Notes: generated by a model not told the origin, from the letters alone. A DNA stretch of 41,321 bases from Betaproteobacteria bacterium (GCA_016208415.1 JACQYB010000055.1:1-41321), one strand, 5' to 3'. Positions 10,820 to 19,990 are shown, numbered from the stretch's first letter. Program-made: numbers and translations.

Positions 10820-11521
10820 TCAGCCCCGGCTGCTGCGCAGCCAGCGCCGGTCCGACTGGGCCTTGACGACGTCGCCGAAGGTCCGCAGGCCGTGCTCTTC
10901 GGCCGCGGCGAGCAGCATGAGCAGTGCCTGGGCCATGGCCCAGGCATCGGCCAGGGCATCGTGCTGGCGCACTTGGGAAATGCCCAGGTGCGCCAGCCAG
11001 GCTTCGAGGGAGGGGGAAGCGTCCACGTCCACGCCCAGGAGGGCGGGCAGTACCCACACCAGATCGATGCGCGGTACCGCGCCCAGGTCGATGTTGCCCA
11101 CCCCGGCCAGGAACTGCGCCAGCATGGCGTCGACGAAGGGGGCGTTGAAGGTGACCAGCGGCCGCTTGCCCAGATGCTCCAGCAGCGCGCAGGCCAGTCG
11201 TGCACCGTCGGTGGCATCGGCGGGCGGGGTGGCAGGCCCGTCGGCGGGGCCCAGGGTGTGGGGCCCCGGTTCGCTCAACCGGCCGTGCCACAGGCGATCC
11301 ACCGCAATGCCGCCGTTCTCCACCACGGCGATGGCGATGCCGGTGAGGTGGTCGGTGCGCAGGTCGATGCCCGTGACGTCCACATCCAGCACGGCGAAGG
11401 AAGTGGCGGCCAGGGGCATGTCGGGGGACACCGGGGGCAGGGCGCGCCAACGCTCCAGTTGTTCCTCCACCGTGGGCGGTAGGGCGCGGGAACGCCCGAA
11501 CAGCAGTTGCCGCAGACTCAT
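10820..11521 (-). CDS. 3'-5' exonuclease-like protein (DnaQ/DEDDh fold, altered ExoI motif)
   Basis: A 233-residue protein of the PolC/epsilon-type exonuclease fold. ExoI lies at residues 43-53 (AVLDVDVTGID), ExoII at 125-135 (FNAPFVDAML) and ExoIII has His187 and Asp192 (QHDALAD). The invariant ExoI pattern is Asp-x-Glu; here it is Asp46-Val-Asp48, a Glu to Asp change in a metal ligand, so activity may be reduced or altered. Its ATG overlaps the stop of the upstream cNMP/CBS/DUF294 gene (ATGA, 11518-11521), so the two are translationally coupled. This pairing recurs in proteobacteria, often near acetate or small-molecule symporters, and suggests a signalling rather than a replication role. 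No symporter gene is present here. Confidence 0.82.
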   Translation of the reverse strand: MSLRQLLFGRSRALPPTVEEQLERWRALPPVSPDMPLAATSFAVLDVDVTGIDLRTDHLTGIAIAVVENGGIAVDRLWHGRLSEPGPHTLGPADGPATPPADATDGARLACALLEHLGKRPLVTFNAPFVDAMLAQFLAGVGNIDLGAVPRIDLVWVLPALLGVDVDASPSLEAWLAHLGISQVRQHDALADAWAMAQALLMLLAAAEEHGLRTFGDVVKAQSDRRWLRSSRG

Positions 11522-13416
11522 AACTGGTAGTCCATCTTGAAGCGCTCCTGCAGCAACTGGGCCTGGCGCAGGGACTCGCGCAGCACGCGCTGGTCGATCT
11601 CGTTGAGCGCGTAGGGAGCTACCCGGTTGGGGTCGACGGTGGAGCCGGCCGGACGGGTGAGTTGCCCGCGCAGGCGTATGGCCTGGATGAAGTGGAAGGC
11701 GGCGATGTCCGCCTCGACGGCGTCGGGCTTGCGCCGCGCCTTCCGCCCGCCGAGGCGCAGGCGCTGGGCGGTGTTGGTGGCGCGCACGCCGTGGGCCAGG
11801 GCGAGGATGCGGGCCATGTCCACGAACAGGCGCACACCCACCTTCTTGAGGTCGAGGGTGGCGCCGTACTCGCCGCCGTCGGTGGCAAAGCGCCCGAACT
11901 TGCCCAGCGGCGGTGAGACCTCCAGCGCGTTGCCCGCCAGGGTCCGCAGGAAGAGGGGATTGTCGCGCGCCCGGGCGAGCAGGAAGTCGCGCAGTTCCTC
12001 GGCCAGGTGGGCCTCGCCGCTCAGCGGGCGCAGGTCGAAGAAGATGCTGGCGTTGAGCAGTGCCTCGGGGGTGGGGGTGCGGATCCAGGCGCCGAACTTG
12101 CGGCGCCATTCGTCCAGCGTCAGGCACCAGTCGGGGTTGCGCGCCATGATGTCGCCCTTGCACAGCGGAAAACCGCAACGGCCCAGCCCCTCGTTGACCA
12201 CGTTGGCGAAGGCCAGAACGCGCCGGCGCACGGCTTCCACTTCCTCGCCCTCCGGCGCGACGAAGATGATCCCGTTGTCCTGGTCGGTGGAGAAGGTCTG
12301 CTCGTGCCGGCCTTCGGAACCGAAGGCCATCCAGCAGAATTTCACGCCTGGGTCCGCGCCGGCGCGAGCCAACTCCAGCATGCGCTCCACCACGCGGTCG
12401 TTGAGTGCCGATACCAGCGCCGTAAGGGGTTCCGCGGCCATGCCGTTGAGGAACATGCCGCCGCAGATTTCGCGGATGCGAGCCACGGCATGCTGCAGCT
12501 CGTCGGCGTCGGCGGCGCGTTCGATGGGCGCGGCGAAGTGGTCGAAGCCGGCGCGCTGCATGCGGAACAGGTCGCGCTCGGACACCATTCCAGCCAGTTG
12601 CCCGTCATCGTCCACCACCGGGATGTGGCGGATCAGGCGCGTGGTCATGGTCAGGGCCGCCTCCGCCACGGTGGCGCTGCTGGCGAGCACGGCAGGCGCG
12701 GGGGTCATGGCCTCGCCCACGGTGGTGGAACCGTCCAGCCCGCGGGCGAAGACGCGCCGCAGGGCGTCGGACTGGGTGAGGATGCCGATGGGTTTGCCGT
12801 CGTCCGCGACCACCAGCGACCCGATGCGTTCGCGGGCCATCAGCGCTACCGCGTCGGCGATGGTGGCGGAAGGCGAAACGGTCACCGGCACGCGGGTGAC
12901 GACGCTGCCCAGGGGCAGGCTCATGGTCTGGGCAGCGATCTGGTTGGCCTGGGTGTCGGCGCTGCACTTCTCGGTGAGCAGATCCTGGCGCTGCCAGGCG
13001 TTCTCCAGGAACCAGCGCAACACGCCGGGTTCGTCCAGCAGAGTTGCGAACACCTCCCGCGGCAGCACCCAGCACCAGGTGTCCTCCGCGGCGACGTAGT
13101 CGCAACAGTTGTATTGCTCGGCACGCGGCGCGTCCAGGGGCAGGATGGCGCCGCAGCCCAGCGTGAAGTCCCGATGGCCGGAGTGAACGGGCTGGAAGAG
13201 GCTGCGAATAAGTACGGTGCCCTGGCGCATGATGAGGACCTTCGCCAGCGGGGCGCCGGCTTCCGGTTGCAGGACCACGCTGCCGCGGCCGAAGAACTCC
13301 AGGCGGCTGGCCGACAGGACCTCGCTCAGGCGCGCCGGTGCCACGTCCCGGAATGGGGCCGCAACGCGCAAACGGGCGATTTCGTGTTCCAGGACGACAG
13401 CAGTTTCCGCGCTCAT
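11518..13416 (-). CDS. Cyclic-nucleotide-binding / dual CBS / DUF294 nucleotidyltransferase-like protein
   Basis: A 632-residue cytoplasmic regulatory protein. In order: a cNMP-binding-like beta-barrel (about residues 20-130), two CBS motifs (about 160-280; IGSLVVADDGKPIGILT and RHIPVVDDDGQLAGMVS), a DUF294 nucleotidyltransferase-like domain with the GSEGRHEQ...TDQDN signature near 363-380 like GlnD-type enzymes, and the DUF294 C-terminal substrate-binding region to the end. CBS pairs usually bind adenine nucleotides, so the protein probably couples energy state or a cyclic nucleotide to a nucleotidyl-transfer or regulatory output. The start is the ATG complementary to 13414-13416; its ribosome site (GGGAA) is weak. 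It is followed with a 4-nt overlap by the exonuclease gene. The biochemical activity of this family is not established. Confidence 0.88.
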   Translation of the reverse strand: MSAETAVVLEHEIARLRVAAPFRDVAPARLSEVLSASRLEFFGRGSVVLQPEAGAPLAKVLIMRQGTVLIRSLFQPVHSGHRDFTLGCGAILPLDAPRAEQYNCCDYVAAEDTWCWVLPREVFATLLDEPGVLRWFLENAWQRQDLLTEKCSADTQANQIAAQTMSLPLGSVVTRVPVTVSPSATIADAVALMARERIGSLVVADDGKPIGILTQSDALRRVFARGLDGSTTVGEAMTPAPAVLASSATVAEAALTMTTRLIRHIPVVDDDGQLAGMVSERDLFRMQRAGFDHFAAPIERAADADELQHAVARIREICGGMFLNGMAAEPLTALVSALNDRVVERMLELARAGADPGVKFCWMAFGSEGRHEQTFSTDQDNGIIFVAPEGEEVEAVRRRVLAFANVVNEGLGRCGFPLCKGDIMARNPDWCLTLDEWRRKFGAWIRTPTPEALLNASIFFDLRPLSGEAHLAEELRDFLLARARDNPLFLRTLAGNALEVSPPLGKFGRFATDGGEYGATLDLKKVGVRLFVDMARILALAHGVRATNTAQRLRLGGRKARRKPDAVEADIAAFHFIQAIRLRGQLTRPAGSTVDPNRVAPYALNEIDQRVLRESLRQAQLLQERFKMDYQL

Positions 13417-13625
13417 CTCGATATTCCCGTTCAGAAAACGAACATTCCCGCTGCGGTGGGAGAGTTGCGATGCTACACCGGCAGGTCGCTGCCCGTGTGC
13501 ACGTGCAGCACCGCCCGACGGCTCGGGGATGCGCTTCGTGGCGAACGTTCCGCGTACCGCCATGGCGCCTGCCGGGGCGGCCGGGAATCGCCGGCGTTGC
13601 GGTGACGTACGGGGCTGTCGCGTCG

Positions 13626-14123
13626 TCAGTGCAGCAGGGCGATGGCGCTGTCCAGATCGGCCCGGGTCATGAGGCCGAGCTTGCGTGCCACGACCCGCCC
13701 GCTGCGGTCGATGACGAGGGTGTAGGGCAGGCCAGCCTTCGTGTTGCCCAGCGCGCGCAGCAGCGGCAGTCCGTGCTCCCTGGCCAGCAGGATGGGGTAT
13801 TCCATGTCGTAGGCGCGGGCGAAATCGCGCACCGACTCCGCCTTGTCCTCGAGACCGATGCCCAGCACCACCAGCCCCTTGTCCTTGAAGCGGCGATGCA
13901 CCTCCACCAGCTCGGGAATCTCGACCCGGCACGGTCCGCACCAGCGCGCCCAGAAATTGACGATGAGGGGCTTGCCGCGCAGCTTCTCCAGCGCGAAGGG
14001 CTGGTCGTTGGCGTCCGCCAGCGTCGCGGCGAACAAGGGTGCCGCGTCGGGCATGTCGGGGGCGTCCGCGGCTGCGGCGGGCGCGGAAAGAACGAGGCAG
14101 AGAAGGAGCAGCAGGGCTTTCAT
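13626..14123 (-). CDS. TlpA/ResA-like periplasmic thiol-disulfide oxidoreductase
   Basis: A 165-residue exported thioredoxin-fold protein. Residues 1-19 are a signal peptide (KALLLLLCLVLSAPAAAA), and the active site is WCGPC with Cys62 and Cys65. The cis-proline region reads AGLPYTLVIDRSGRVV, typical of the TlpA/ResA branch, which reduces disulfides in apocytochrome c or in copper-site assembly. The start is the ATG complementary to 14121-14123, giving a proper signal peptide; the frame is open to 14330 but the extra residues are not protein-like. It is divergent from nnrS with 191 nt between starts. A job in cytochrome or heme-copper protein maturation is inferred from the family. Confidence 0.88.
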   Translation of the reverse strand: MKALLLLLCLVLSAPAAAADAPDMPDAAPLFAATLADANDQPFALEKLRGKPLIVNFWARWCGPCRVEIPELVEVHRRFKDKGLVVLGIGLEDKAESVRDFARAYDMEYPILLAREHGLPLLRALGNTKAGLPYTLVIDRSGRVVARKLGLMTRADLDSAIALLH

Positions 14124-14185
14124 GGCGGGCGGGATCGCGCAGGCGGGGACGAGCCCGGAGGATAGCGCATCCCGCCGGCGGTTCT

Positions 14186-14211
14186 TTGACGCAGGGCAGG
14201 GCCGATATACT
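14186..14211 (+). promoter_or_regulatory. Possible promoter upstream of nnrS
   Basis: TTGACG (14186-14191) and TATACT (14206-14211) are good boxes but only 14 nt apart, shorter than the normal 16-18. No FNR/DNR-type TTGAT-N4-ATCAA box is visible, although nnrS genes often have one. The leader would be nearly 100 nt long. Confidence 0.3.
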
Positions 14212-14314
14212 TCGCGCTTTGCCACGCGCCGGAGGCCGCCCTGCGGCACTGGCATGCACAAGTGGCACCTGCGACCGCAACGAACCGCGCCCGTGTCCTG
14301 GGCGGGAGATCGAG

Positions 14315-15475
14315 ATGAGACTGCTGGCACACCCCCTCTGGCTGGTGGGCTTCCGCCCGTTTTTCGCGCTGGCGTGCCTGTCGGGCATGAGCCTGCCGGT
14401 GCTGTGGGTGTTGATGTTCACCGGCGCCATGCCGGCGCCCGCGACGGCATTGTCCGCGCTGCAATGGCACGCCCACGAGATGTTCTTCGGCTTCGGCTGG
14501 GCGGTGCTGGGCGGCTTCCTGCTCACGTCCACCAAGAACTGGGTGAAGGTGCGCGGCTACCACGGCGGCGCGCTGGTGTTCCTGGCACTGGCCTGGCTCT
14601 TCGAGCGCGCGGGCATGGGGTTCGGCGGGGCGTGGCCGGCGGCGCTCGCCCTGGTTTCGGCCAACCTTTTCCTGGTCGCCATCGTCGCCATGCTGCTGTG
14701 GACGCTGGCGCGTCATCGTGCGGCCGACGCCTTCCGCGACAACTACTTCTTCATCCTCATCCTTCCGCTGTTCATCGTGGCGAAGAACCTGATGCTCGAT
14801 GGGGAGCACTTCCAGGCCGGCTGGAGCATGACCCTGGGGCTGTTCCGGGTGGCCTTTCTGGCGATGCTGGAGCGCACCCTGACCCAGTTCATGAGGGGCG
14901 TGTTCCAGGCGGCGATCCTGCGCCATCCGGCGCTGGACACGGCGATCAAGTCGCTGGCGCTGGTGCTGGTGTTCGGCGGGCTGATGCCGCCCTGGTTGTG
15001 GGGCGGCTTGGCCCTGTTGCTGGCGCTGCTGCTGGCCGGCCGGTTCGTCTTCTGGAAGCCGCACCTGGCCCTGCGCCGGCTCGATATCGGCATCATGTAC
15101 CTCGGCTACCTGGCCATCGTCGTCCAGTTGCTGCTGGAGGCCATCAGCGCGACGGCCGGGGCAGCCTGGGTCGGCAGCGTCCCGGTCCATATGTTCACCT
15201 TCGGCGTAATGGGACTGGTCGTACCGGCGATGCTGATCCGCATTTCCAGGGGGCACACGGGCAGAAAGGTGGTCTTCGACTCCGTGGACAGGCTGGTGCT
15301 GTGGATCATGATCCTGGCCCTGGTGTCGCGCGTGGGCGCCCCCCAGCTTCATCCCGAGGGCTACACCCTCTGGCTTGGCCTTGCGGCGGGGTGCTGGTTC
15401 GCCGGCTTCGGCATCCTCGCCTGGCGATACATCCCATTCCTGATGCAGCCGCGGGTGGATGGCAAGGAGCACTGA
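14315..15475 (+). CDS. nnrS: NnrS family heme/copper membrane protein
   Basis: A 386-residue integral membrane protein with about 12 hydrophobic segments. NnrS was described in Rhodobacter as a heme- and copper-containing membrane protein made under control of the nitric-oxide-responsive regulator NnrR, and in Vibrio it is linked to relief of NO stress. Family hallmarks here are the N-terminal PLWLVGFRPFFALA, the WHAHEMFFGFGWAVLGGFLLT segment with its paired histidines, and the later VHMFTFGVMGLVVPAMLIRISRGHTGR with further histidines. The start is ATG 14315, preceded by GGGAGATCGAG. It is alone, with no nor or nir genes in view, but implies exposure to NO, hence denitrification or nitrosative stress. 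Confidence 0.9.
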   Translation: MRLLAHPLWLVGFRPFFALACLSGMSLPVLWVLMFTGAMPAPATALSALQWHAHEMFFGFGWAVLGGFLLTSTKNWVKVRGYHGGALVFLALAWLFERAGMGFGGAWPAALALVSANLFLVAIVAMLLWTLARHRAADAFRDNYFFILILPLFIVAKNLMLDGEHFQAGWSMTLGLFRVAFLAMLERTLTQFMRGVFQAAILRHPALDTAIKSLALVLVFGGLMPPWLWGGLALLLALLLAGRFVFWKPHLALRRLDIGIMYLGYLAIVVQLLLEAISATAGAAWVGSVPVHMFTFGVMGLVVPAMLIRISRGHTGRKVVFDSVDRLVLWIMILALVSRVGAPQLHPEGYTLWLGLAAGCWFAGFGILAWRYIPFLMQPRVDGKEH

Positions 15476-15584
15476 GGGCGGCGTTTGCGGCCCCCGGCAC
15501 CGCTACTACTGCTGTGCCCAGTTGCCTTTCCCGACATGGAAATCGGAAATGTGGAGGAAGGGAATCGGATCGCTCGTCGAAGAA

Positions 15585-15995
15585 TCACCAGATCGTCCGA
15601 ATTCCCGGAATGGAGCGCAGTCTGTCATCGGCGGTAACGAGGGCTGCACCCAGGACGGTGGCGGAAGCAGCAATGATCCGGTCGGCGGGGTCGCCGTGCA
15701 TGGGTTCGGGCAGGCTCCCGGCGAGGGCGGCGATGTCGGCCGAGACGGGCTCCAGGCGCAACTCGGGAATGCAGCGCATGTCGGCCAGCCATTGCGCGAT
15801 GGGCACCGAGAATTGCAGCCGGCCGCGGCGAACGGCAGTTGCGATTTCCAGCACACTGATGGTGGAGACGGCGATCTCGCCGTGGCGGGAGTGTTTCTGG
15901 ATGGCCCGCTTCGCCGCGGCGGAGAGCTGGGGCGCCTGCGCAAGCCACCACACGAGCACGTGGGTGTCCAGCAGGATCAACGGTTCATCTCCCAC
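15585..15995 (-). CDS. vapC: PIN-domain ribonuclease toxin, VapC family
   Basis: Toxin of a type II toxin-antitoxin pair; PIN-domain VapCs cut tRNA or rRNA using Mg ions held by acidic residues. The 136-residue reading has LLDTHVLVWW with Asp10, Glu50 in SVLEIA, Asp102/Asp105 in GDPADRIIAASA and Asp123/124 in TADDRL, so the active site is complete. The start is uncertain. GTG at 15995 gives 136 residues and a 19-nt overlap with the antitoxin. TTG at 15980, preceded by GGGAG at 8 nt and overlapping the antitoxin stop as TTGA, would give a 131-residue protein beginning MILLDTHVLVWW, the usual VapC opening. Either way translation is coupled to the antitoxin. Confidence 0.88.
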   Translation of the reverse strand: MGDEPLILLDTHVLVWWLAQAPQLSAAAKRAIQKHSRHGEIAVSTISVLEIATAVRRGRLQFSVPIAQWLADMRCIPELRLEPVSADIAALAGSLPEPMHGDPADRIIAASATVLGAALVTADDRLRSIPGIRTIW

Positions 15996-16216
15996 TCTTC
16001 GACCGGCAGGACGGGCTCAAGGGGGGCGTCGTAGCGGACCAGGGAGCCACGCAGCCTTGCCCGCGCCGCTTCAACCTCATTCGGCTCCGGAGTAGGCGGG
16101 GCGATTTCGGCGACGACGCGCCCACGCGAGGTCACGCGAATGTGCTCACCTCGCGCTACGCGCGCCAGATACTCCGGCAGGTGCTGGCGCAGGGTTGTGA
16201 CACTGACGTCGCTCAT
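15977..16216 (-). CDS. Phd/YefM-family antitoxin
   Basis: A 79-residue antitoxin partner of the adjacent PIN toxin. The N-terminal half reads MSDVSVTTLRQHLPEYLARV followed by GEHIRVTSRGRVVAEI, the Phd/YefM DNA-binding fold; the C-terminal half is acidic and Pro-rich and should wrap the toxin. ATG complementary to 16214-16216 has AGGAG 6 nt upstream. Phd-type antitoxins repress their own promoter, and a dyad overlaps the -10 box here. The pair lies downstream of acnB on the same strand but has its own promoter. Confidence 0.87.
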   Translation of the reverse strand: MSDVSVTTLRQHLPEYLARVARGEHIRVTSRGRVVAEIAPPTPEPNEVEAARARLRGSLVRYDAPLEPVLPVEEWEMNR

Positions 16217-16239
16217 GACAGACTCCTGAATGTACGGAA

Positions 16240-16271
16240 TGACTGTACGGTCAGGTGCGCCGAAGTGTCAA
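16240..16271 (-). promoter_or_regulatory. Promoter and operator-like dyad of the toxin-antitoxin operon
   Basis: On the minus strand, TTGACA (16271-16266) and TACAGT (16247-16242) are 18 nt apart. The imperfect 14-bp dyad TGACTGTACGGTCA (16240-16253, six of seven pairs) covers the -10 box, and the half TGTACGG recurs 13 bp away at 16231-16237. This arrangement fits cooperative autorepression by the antitoxin or the complex. Confidence 0.55.
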
Positions 16272-16302
16272 TACCCGGTGCATCTTCGGTCTGCGGTGAA
16301 AC

Positions 16303-18900
16303 TCAGACCTCCACCGTATCCGCCGCCTCGGCAAACTCCCCGATCTGATCGAAGTTCATGTAGCGATACACCTCCGCCGCCTTGGCATTCACCGCCTGCA
16401 CCTGCTCCATGTACTCCGCCACGGTGGGAATCCTGCCCATCAGCGCGCACACTGCGGCCAGTTCCGCCGAGCCGAGATAGACGCGGGTGTCGATGCCCAG
16501 CCGGTTGGGGAAGTTGCGAGTCGAGGTGGACATCGCCGTCGAACCCTTGCGGATTTGCGCTTGGTTGCCCATGCACAGCGAGCAGCCGGGCATTTCCATG
16601 CGCGCGCCGGACTTGCCGAGCACCGAGTAGTAGCCTTCCTCATTGAGGATCATGGCGTCCATCTTGGTGGGCGGGGCGATCCACAGGCGCGTCGGAATGT
16701 CGGACTTGCCGTCGAGCACCTTGCCGGCGGCGCGGAAGTGGCCGATGTTGGTCATGCACGAGCCGATGAACACCTCGTCAATCTTCTCGCCGGCGACTTC
16801 GGAGAGCAGCTTGACGTCGTCCGGATCGTTCGGGCAGGCGACGATCGGCTCCTTGACGTCGGCCAGGTCGATCTCGATCGCCGCCGCGTACTCGGCGTCG
16901 GCGTCCGGCGCCAGCAGGGCGCCGCTCTCGATCCACGCTTCCATGGCCTTGACGCGGCGGCCTAGGGTGCGGGCGTCCTGATAACCCTCGGCGATCATCC
17001 ACTTCATGAGGGTGATGTTGGAGCGCAGGTACTCGATGATGGGTTCCTTGTTCAGGCGCACCGAGCAGGCGGCGGCGGAGCGTTCGGCGGCGGCGTCGGA
17101 CAACTCGAAGGCCTGTTCCACCTTCAGGTCGGGCAGCCCCTCGATTTCCAGGATGCGGCCGGAGAAGACATTCTTCTTGCCCTGCTTGGCGACGGTGAGC
17201 AGACCGGCCTTGATGGCGTAGAAGGGAATGGCGTTGACCAGATCACGCAGGGTGACGCCCGGCTGCAGCGAACCCTTGAAGCGCACCAGCACCGACTCGG
17301 GCATGTCCAGCGGCATGACGCCGGTGGCGGCAGCGAAGGCCACCAGGCCGGAGCCGGCCGGGAAGCTGATGCCGATTGGGAAGCGGGTGTGCGAGTCGCC
17401 GCCGGTGCCGACGGTGTCCGGCAGCAGGAAGCGGTTGAGCCAGGAGTGGATCACGCCGTCGCCGGGGCGCAGGCTGACGCCGCCGCGGGCGGTGATGAAG
17501 CTGGGCAGGGTACGGTGGGTCTTGACGTCCACCAGCTTCGGATAGGCGGCGGTGTGGCAGAAGGACTGCATCACCAGATCGGCGGAGAAGCCGAGGCAGG
17601 CGAGGTCCTTCAACTCGTCGCGGGTCATGGGGCCGGTGGTGTCCTGGCTGCCGACCGAGGTCATGCGCGGCTCGCAGTAGGTGTCGGGGCGAATGCCCTG
17701 GCCCTCGGGCATGCCGCAGGCGCGGCCGACCATCTTCTGCGCCAGGGTGAAGCCCTTGCCGGTATCCACCGGCGGCTTGGGCAGACGGAACAGGGTCGAG
17801 GCGGGCAGACCCAGGGCCTCGCGGGCGCGGGCGGTGAGGGCGCGGCCGATGATCAGGTTGATGCGGCCGCCGGCACGCACTTCGTCCAGCAGCACGTCGG
17901 TCTTCAGGGCGAAATCGGCGATCACTTCTGGCCCATTCGCACCATTCTTCAGCGCCTTGCCGTCATAGGGGCGCAGTTCGATGACGTCGCCCATGTCCAT
18001 CTTCGATACGTCCAGTTCGATCGGCAGCGCGCCCGCGTCTTCCATGGTGTTGTAAAAGATGGGAGCGATCTTGCTGCCGAGGCACACGCCGCCGAAACGC
18101 TTGTTGGGCACGAAGGGGATGTCCTCGCCGGTCCACCACAGCACGGAGTTGGTGGCGGACTTGCGCGAGGAGCCGGTGCCGACCACGTCGCCGACGTAAG
18201 CCGCCGGATGGCCCTTGGCCTGGAGCGCTTCGATCTGCTTCATGGGGCCGCGCGCGCCGGGTTCATCCGCCTCGATGCCGGGGCGCGGGTTCTTCAGCAT
18301 GGCCACGGCGTGGAGCGGGATGTCGGGGCGGCTCCAGGCGTCCGGGGCGGGCGAGAGGTCGTCGGTGTTGGTTTCGCCGGTCACCTTGAACACGGTGACG
18401 GTCAGGCTCTGCGGCACTTCGGGACGCGAGGTGAACCACTCGGCGTCGGCCCAGGACTGCATGACGGACCGCGCATTGGCGTTGCCGGACCTGGCCAGTG
18501 CCGCCACGTCGTGGAAGTAGTCGAACATCAGCAGCGTGGACTTGAGCGCACCGGCGGCGACGCGGCCCACCTGCGCATCGCCCAGCAGGTCGATCAGCGG
18601 CTTGACGTTGAAGCCGCCGAGCATGGTGCCCAGCAGTTCGGTGGCGCGGCCCCGGGAGACGAGCGCACAGCTTTCCTCGCCCCTGGCCACCTTCGCCAGG
18701 AACTCGGCCTTGACCTTGGCGGCGTCGTCCACCCCGGCGGGTACGCGGTGGGTCAGCAGTTCGAGCAGGAGGCTCTCTTCGCCGGCGGGCGGGTTGGCCA
18801 TCAGCGCCACCAGATCGCGGGTCTGCTGCACGGACAGGGGCAGCGGCGGGATGCCCAGCGCGGCGCGCTCGGCGACATGGCTCCGATAGGCTTCAAGCAC
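16303..18900 (-). CDS. acnB: Bifunctional aconitate hydratase 2 / 2-methylisocitrate dehydratase
   Basis: Main vegetative aconitase type of proteobacteria, 865 residues, the same length as E. coli AcnB. An N-terminal HEAT-like domain ([20 protein letters not shown] onward) precedes the swivel domain and the catalytic core with [11 protein letters not shown]. Cluster cysteines are Cys715 ([10 protein letters not shown]), Cys773 and Cys776 (CSLCMGNQ). The start is a GTG (18898-18900) preceded by GAGGAAG at about 7 nt; the reading frame stays open far upstream through the neighbouring genes, but only by chance. It follows the CoA-ester lyase by 56 nt and ends the mdh-led transcript. Its substrate link to mdh and to gltA across the divergent region makes this a citric-acid-cycle unit. 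Confidence 0.96.
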   Translation of the reverse strand: MLEAYRSHVAERAALGIPPLPLSVQQTRDLVALMANPPAGEESLLLELLTHRVPAGVDDAAKVKAEFLAKVARGEESCALVSRGRATELLGTMLGGFNVKPLIDLLGDAQVGRVAAGALKSTLLMFDYFHDVAALARSGNANARSVMQSWADAEWFTSRPEVPQSLTVTVFKVTGETNTDDLSPAPDAWSRPDIPLHAVAMLKNPRPGIEADEPGARGPMKQIEALQAKGHPAAYVGDVVGTGSSRKSATNSVLWWTGEDIPFVPNKRFGGVCLGSKIAPIFYNTMEDAGALPIELDVSKMDMGDVIELRPYDGKALKNGANGPEVIADFALKTDVLLDEVRAGGRINLIIGRALTARAREALGLPASTLFRLPKPPVDTGKGFTLAQKMVGRACGMPEGQGIRPDTYCEPRMTSVGSQDTTGPMTRDELKDLACLGFSADLVMQSFCHTAAYPKLVDVKTHRTLPSFITARGGVSLRPGDGVIHSWLNRFLLPDTVGTGGDSHTRFPIGISFPAGSGLVAFAAATGVMPLDMPESVLVRFKGSLQPGVTLRDLVNAIPFYAIKAGLLTVAKQGKKNVFSGRILEIEGLPDLKVEQAFELSDAAAERSAAACSVRLNKEPIIEYLRSNITLMKWMIAEGYQDARTLGRRVKAMEAWIESGALLAPDADAEYAAAIEIDLADVKEPIVACPNDPDDVKLLSEVAGEKIDEVFIGSCMTNIGHFRAAGKVLDGKSDIPTRLWIAPPTKMDAMILNEEGYYSVLGKSGARMEMPGCSLCMGNQAQIRKGSTAMSTSTRNFPNRLGIDTRVYLGSAELAAVCALMGRIPTVAEYMEQVQAVNAKAAEVYRYMNFDQIGEFAEAADTVEV

Positions 18901-18956
18901 GGCAGTCTTCCTCTCTGTTGTAGGGCTTGGGGTTGGGGGTGTCGTTGTAGTGGTCG

Positions 18957-19949
18957 TCAGTTGAAGAACAGCGCGCGGGCCTGCTGCGGCAGTTCCACGC
19001 CGGTGGCGTGCGCCCGGGCGAGCAGGTCCCAGTAATAGCGGTATGAGGCGCGGTCGTGCAGGCGGCCGGCGTGCTGGATGGGCGCCCAGTCCTGCGCCCG
19101 GGCCGCCAGCAGGATGGCCGCCGCCTCGTCCGCCTCGGCGAAGGAGGGCTGCATGGCGTCGAGGATCGGGCGGATCTGGGCGGGGTGGATGCTCCACATG
19201 CGCAGGTAGCCGAATTCCTGACGGGCGCGGCGGGCGTCGTCGAAGACCACGGTGGTGTCGCGCAGTTCGGTGGTGACGTTGTGGGACGGCACCACGCCGT
19301 GGGCCAGGGCCGCCGCGGCGATCTCGCACTTGGCGCGGGCGACGAGCGGATGCGCGAACTGGCCGGGCGATTTCATGGCGCTCGCGGGGATGGCGCCGTG
19401 GTGGGCGCTGACGAAATCCATCAGCCCGAAGTCCAGGGATTCCACGCCTTCGAGGGCGGCGATCTGCCACACGTGGCGCAGCGCGCCGTGCGTTTCGATG
19501 AGAACGTGCGCGGGGATGCGCCGCTTCAGCCCGGCGCGGTCCTCGGCGGCACGCAGGACTTCGATCTGGCTCGCCACGTCGGTCACGGAGCGGGCCTTGG
19601 GCAGGGTCAGGAATGCCAGCCGTGCTCCGGCCTCGCCGACGAGGATTTCCACATCCTGCCGCCAGCGGGGGTGGGTGATGTCGTGGATGCGCGCTCCCAC
19701 GCGCCCAAAGCGGTTTTCTTCGCCCGTCACCAGGGCCGCGCACACGTGCGCGTGCGCGGCTTCGGCGCCGGCGGGGGCGCCGTCTTCGCAGTCGCAGGTG
19801 ACGTCGAAGAGCGGCCCCATCTCCTGCTGCAGGGCCAGGGCCTTGCGGATGAGCTTCTCCGCGCCGGCGTAGTGATCCACCGCCGGCAGCGCCGGGAAGG
19901 GCTTCTCCCCGGCGAAGAGCACCTCGGCGGGATGGCGGCGCGCGCTCAT
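18957..19949 (-). CDS. HpcH/HpaI-family CoA-ester lyase (CitE / malyl-CoA lyase-like)
   Basis: A 330-residue member of the citrate lyase beta / malyl-CoA lyase superfamily. These TIM-barrel enzymes use Mg to split or join C-C bonds in CoA thioesters such as malyl-, methylmalyl- or citramalyl-CoA. Visible motifs are [14 protein letters not shown] (metal-site acidic residues), [16 protein letters not shown] with the second metal-binding Glu, [15 protein letters not shown] and MWSIHPAQI. No citrate lyase alpha or gamma subunit is present, so it is not part of citrate fermentation. It lies 41 nt after mdh and 56 nt before acnB, a conserved position in betaproteobacteria as far as I recall, but its substrate there is not settled. 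Start at the ATG complementary to 19947-19949. Confidence 0.88.
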   Translation of the reverse strand: MSARRHPAEVLFAGEKPFPALPAVDHYAGAEKLIRKALALQQEMGPLFDVTCDCEDGAPAGAEAAHAHVCAALVTGEENRFGRVGARIHDITHPRWRQDVEILVGEAGARLAFLTLPKARSVTDVASQIEVLRAAEDRAGLKRRIPAHVLIETHGALRHVWQIAALEGVESLDFGLMDFVSAHHGAIPASAMKSPGQFAHPLVARAKCEIAAAALAHGVVPSHNVTTELRDTTVVFDDARRARQEFGYLRMWSIHPAQIRPILDAMQPSFAEADEAAAILLAARAQDWAPIQHAGRLHDRASYRYYWDLLARAHATGVELPQQARALFFN

Positions 19950-19990
19950 GGCGTGCCGCCTCCGTCCCGCACGTTGGCGCCTTCCAAGGC

